In this document: positions 6,036 through 7,089 of the stretch, piece by piece
Position numbering within the stretch: position 1 is the stretch's first letter
How the letters are laid out: each line of letters opens with the position of its first letter
Assembly (NCBI GenBank): GCA_947505565.1
Contig: CANNLB010000126.1
Location: forward strand, 1 to 7,089
Source of the DNA: Acidobacteriota bacterium
GTDB lineage: Bacteria; Acidobacteriota; Terriglobia; Bryobacterales; Bryobacteraceae
Length of the DNA: 7,089 nt
Direction of reading: 5' to 3'
The notes under the pieces: generated by a model
Databases searched by the model: none
Told to the model about the DNA's origin: nothing
Seen by the model: only the letters and a program-made list of their open reading frames with translations
Translations under genes and position numbers: made by a program

Positions 6036-6881
6036 ATGAAACTCGGACAAATCAAGTGGAATAACGAAGTCACAGCGGCCATTTTCGAAGGCACGACGGC
6101 CCGGGCGATCCCGGGCCACACGCTGTATGACCTGATCCGGCGGGCGGAGGTCGAGAAGAAAAGCCTTACGGAGCTGGCGGGGTCGATGGCTTCGTCGCAC
6201 AAGGAAGCGAGCACTCCGGTGATCCCGCTGTCGCCGAAAGAGGTCTGGGCTTGTGGGTGCACCTACGAGATGAGCGCCAGCTTTCGGGACGCTGAGCACA
6301 ACACACGCGAGGGATTTTATCGCTACGTGTTTGACCCGGCGAATCGGCCGGAGGTGTTCTTCAAGGGCACGAGCCGGGTTTGCGTGGGGCCGAACGCGGG
6401 CATTGGCTTGCGGGCGGACTCAAGCTTTACGGCTCCGGAGCCGGAGCTCGCGGTGGTGTTGGGCTCTAACGGGCGCGTGGTGGGCTATACGATCGCGAAC
6501 GACGTTTCGGCGTGGGACATCGAGAAGGAGAATCCGCTGTACCTGCCGCAATCGAAGCAGTACTCGGCGTGTTGTTCGCTGGGTCCGGTGATGGTGACGG
6601 CCGATGAATTGACGAACCCTTACGACATCGAGATGAGCTGTACGATTCTGCGGGGCGAGACGCAGACGTTTTACGGCGAGACTTCGACCGGGAAGCTGGG
6701 CCGGAAGATTGAGACGTTGATTGAGTATTTGCTACGGTCGAATCCGGTGCCTTGCTGCAGTGTGTTGCTGACGGGGACCGGGATCATCGTGACGCAGGCT
6801 TCGGCGTTGGCGGCGGGCGATGTGGTGAAGATTACGGCGTCGGGGATTGGCGAGCTGTCAAATCATTGCGTGATTGTTTAG
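6036..6881 (+). CDS. Fumarylacetoacetate hydrolase family protein, probable 2-keto-3-deoxy-arabinonate-type dehydratase
   Basis: A 281-residue cytoplasmic protein of the FAH superfamily. A small N-terminal domain (1-62) is followed by the catalytic fold. Metal-binding acids are visible as Glu135 and Glu137 in APEPELAVVL (133-142) and Asp156 in NDVSAWD (155-161). Lys110 (VFFKG) and Lys174 in ENPLYLPQSKQY (165-176) are likely active-site residues. The RPEVFFKGTSRVCVG stretch, the ENPLYLPQSK motif and the CC-x-x-GPV segment closely recall the Sulfolobus 2-keto-3-deoxy-D-arabinonate dehydratase group, which removes water to give 2,5-dioxopentanoate. An FAH-type hydrolase or another sugar-acid dehydratase remains possible. 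The canonical NDVSARD motif has Trp160 in place of Arg. No Shine-Dalgarno sequence is seen in the 15-bp leader, so translation may depend on coupling with the ALDH gene. Pairing with the ALDH gives two consecutive pathway steps ending in 2-oxoglutarate. Confidence 0.88.
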   Translation: MKLGQIKWNNEVTAAIFEGTTARAIPGHTLYDLIRRAEVEKKSLTELAGSMASSHKEASTPVIPLSPKEVWACGCTYEMSASFRDAEHNTREGFYRYVFDPANRPEVFFKGTSRVCVGPNAGIGLRADSSFTAPEPELAVVLGSNGRVVGYTIANDVSAWDIEKENPLYLPQSKQYSACCSLGPVMVTADELTNPYDIEMSCTILRGETQTFYGETSTGKLGRKIETLIEYLLRSNPVPCCSVLLTGTGIIVTQASALAAGDVVKITASGIGELSNHCVIV

Positions 6882-6885
6882 CGAT

Positions 6886-6914
6886 TCGTCGGAGCGGGGC
6901 CGGGATACCGACGA
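6886..6914 (+). terminator. Possible terminator-like hairpin after the FAH-family gene, no U tract
   Basis: Perfect 7-bp inverted arms, TCGTCGG (6886-6892) and CCGACGA (6908-6914), enclose a 15-base loop that is itself GC-rich. It begins 5 bp after the stop codon of the last gene of the operon, the expected place for a terminator. No T run follows, so it would be a weak or factor-assisted terminator, or an mRNA 3' end stabiliser. Confidence 0.35.
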
Positions 6915-6939
6915 GCAGGAGTAGAAAGCCTGCCGCTGG

Positions 6940-7089
6940 TTAGGGGATGTTACTTCCGCCCGGGGCCTGGCCCCGGGCCGGCCCGGGGGTGGCGAAAGCG
7001 ACGCGGGCAACCGGCGTTGGCTTCTCGAACAGGGAGAGCGCTGGAAACTGGCGGAGAGCGAGGAGGAGGAGCACGACGGCCAAGGTGAC
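6940..7089 (-). CDS. Possible C-terminal end of an opposite-strand gene (partial)
   Basis: On the - strand a frame is open from the right edge to a TAA at 6942-6940, giving 49 residues with no start inside the window. It reads as a hydrophobic stretch (VTLAVVLLLLAL), then RQFPALSLFEKPTPVARV, then a Pro/Gly/Ala-rich end (ATPGPARGQAPGGSNIP). The hydrophobic run could be a membrane segment. Codons are GC-rich with C preferred in third positions, unlike the G preference of the + strand genes. No family is recognised, and an equally open - strand frame (Ser/Pro/Arg-rich) exists here, so this may not be a gene. If real, it converges with the operon. Confidence 0.25.
   Translation of the reverse strand, partial: VTLAVVLLLLALRQFPALSLFEKPTPVARVAFATPGPARGQAPGGSNIP
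6958..6988. repeat. Two overlapping GC-only perfect inverted repeats
   Basis: Arms of 10 bp (6958-6967 and 6969-6978, GCCCGGGGCC and its complement) flank a single T, and an 18-bp perfect palindrome, CCCCGGGCCGGCCCGGGG, spans 6971-6988. They share 8 bases and cannot both form hairpins at once. The site lies about 80 bp after the operon's last stop codon. It could be a strong bidirectional structure between convergent genes, or low-complexity Gly/Pro/Ala coding sequence. Confidence 0.6.

Noticed and set aside
6752..6943. Plus-strand 63-codon frame overlapping the end of the FAH-family gene
   Set aside because: Most of it lies inside the real gene in another frame, it has Arg/Gly-rich content, and no homology is recognised.
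1..7089. CRISPR array, tRNA, rRNA, insertion sequence or phage genes
   Set aside because: No spaced direct repeats, no tRNA-like or rRNA segments, and no transposase or integrase motifs were seen in either strand.

Overview
The window is a GC-rich stretch of bacterial chromosome. Eight protein genes lie head to tail on the + strand, and a short non-operon tail follows at the right edge. Codon use strongly favours G in third positions (ttg, gcg, cgg, ccg, ggg). Together with the mix of genes (a ribH-nusB pair, an M16 peptidase, a TPM/LemA pair and oxidative sugar-acid genes), this suggests a free-living heterotroph. An acidobacterium of the Bryobacter/Solibacter type is my best guess, but this rests on overall impression and there is no rRNA or marker tree to confirm it.

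Layout. Positions 1-259 hold the 3' end of an enoyl-CoA hydratase/isomerase gene. Positions 266-1170 hold ribH (lumazine synthase) and nusB (antitermination factor), overlapping by one base. Positions 1216-2487 hold an M16 zinc peptidase. Positions 2495-4564 hold a tight three-gene cassette: an exported TPM-domain protein with a glycine-rich tail, a cytoplasmic nucleotidyltransferase-fold protein whose catalytic motif is altered, and a LemA membrane protein. Positions 4578-6881 hold an aldehyde dehydrogenase and a fumarylacetoacetate-hydrolase-family protein, which look like the last two enzymes of a non-phosphorylating pentose/sugar-acid route. Positions 6882-7089 hold inverted repeats and the possible end of an opposite-strand gene.

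The gaps between the eight genes are 6, -1, 45, 7, 6, 3, 13 and 15 bp. No convincing internal promoter or terminator was seen, so one long transcript is plausible. The 45 bp gap before the M16 gene is the only place with room for a separate small signal.

How the genes fit together. The operon mixes housekeeping functions (flavin precursor synthesis, rRNA antitermination), envelope-linked functions (TPM, LemA) and catabolism. The FAH-family enzyme is proposed to dehydrate 2-keto-3-deoxy-arabinonate (or a related acid) to 2-oxoglutarate semialdehyde. The aldehyde dehydrogenase would then oxidise that to 2-oxoglutarate for the TCA cycle. The least explained part is the nucleotidyltransferase-like gene between the TPM and lemA genes: it keeps the GS and RG signature residues but has Asn in place of the second metal-binding Asp.
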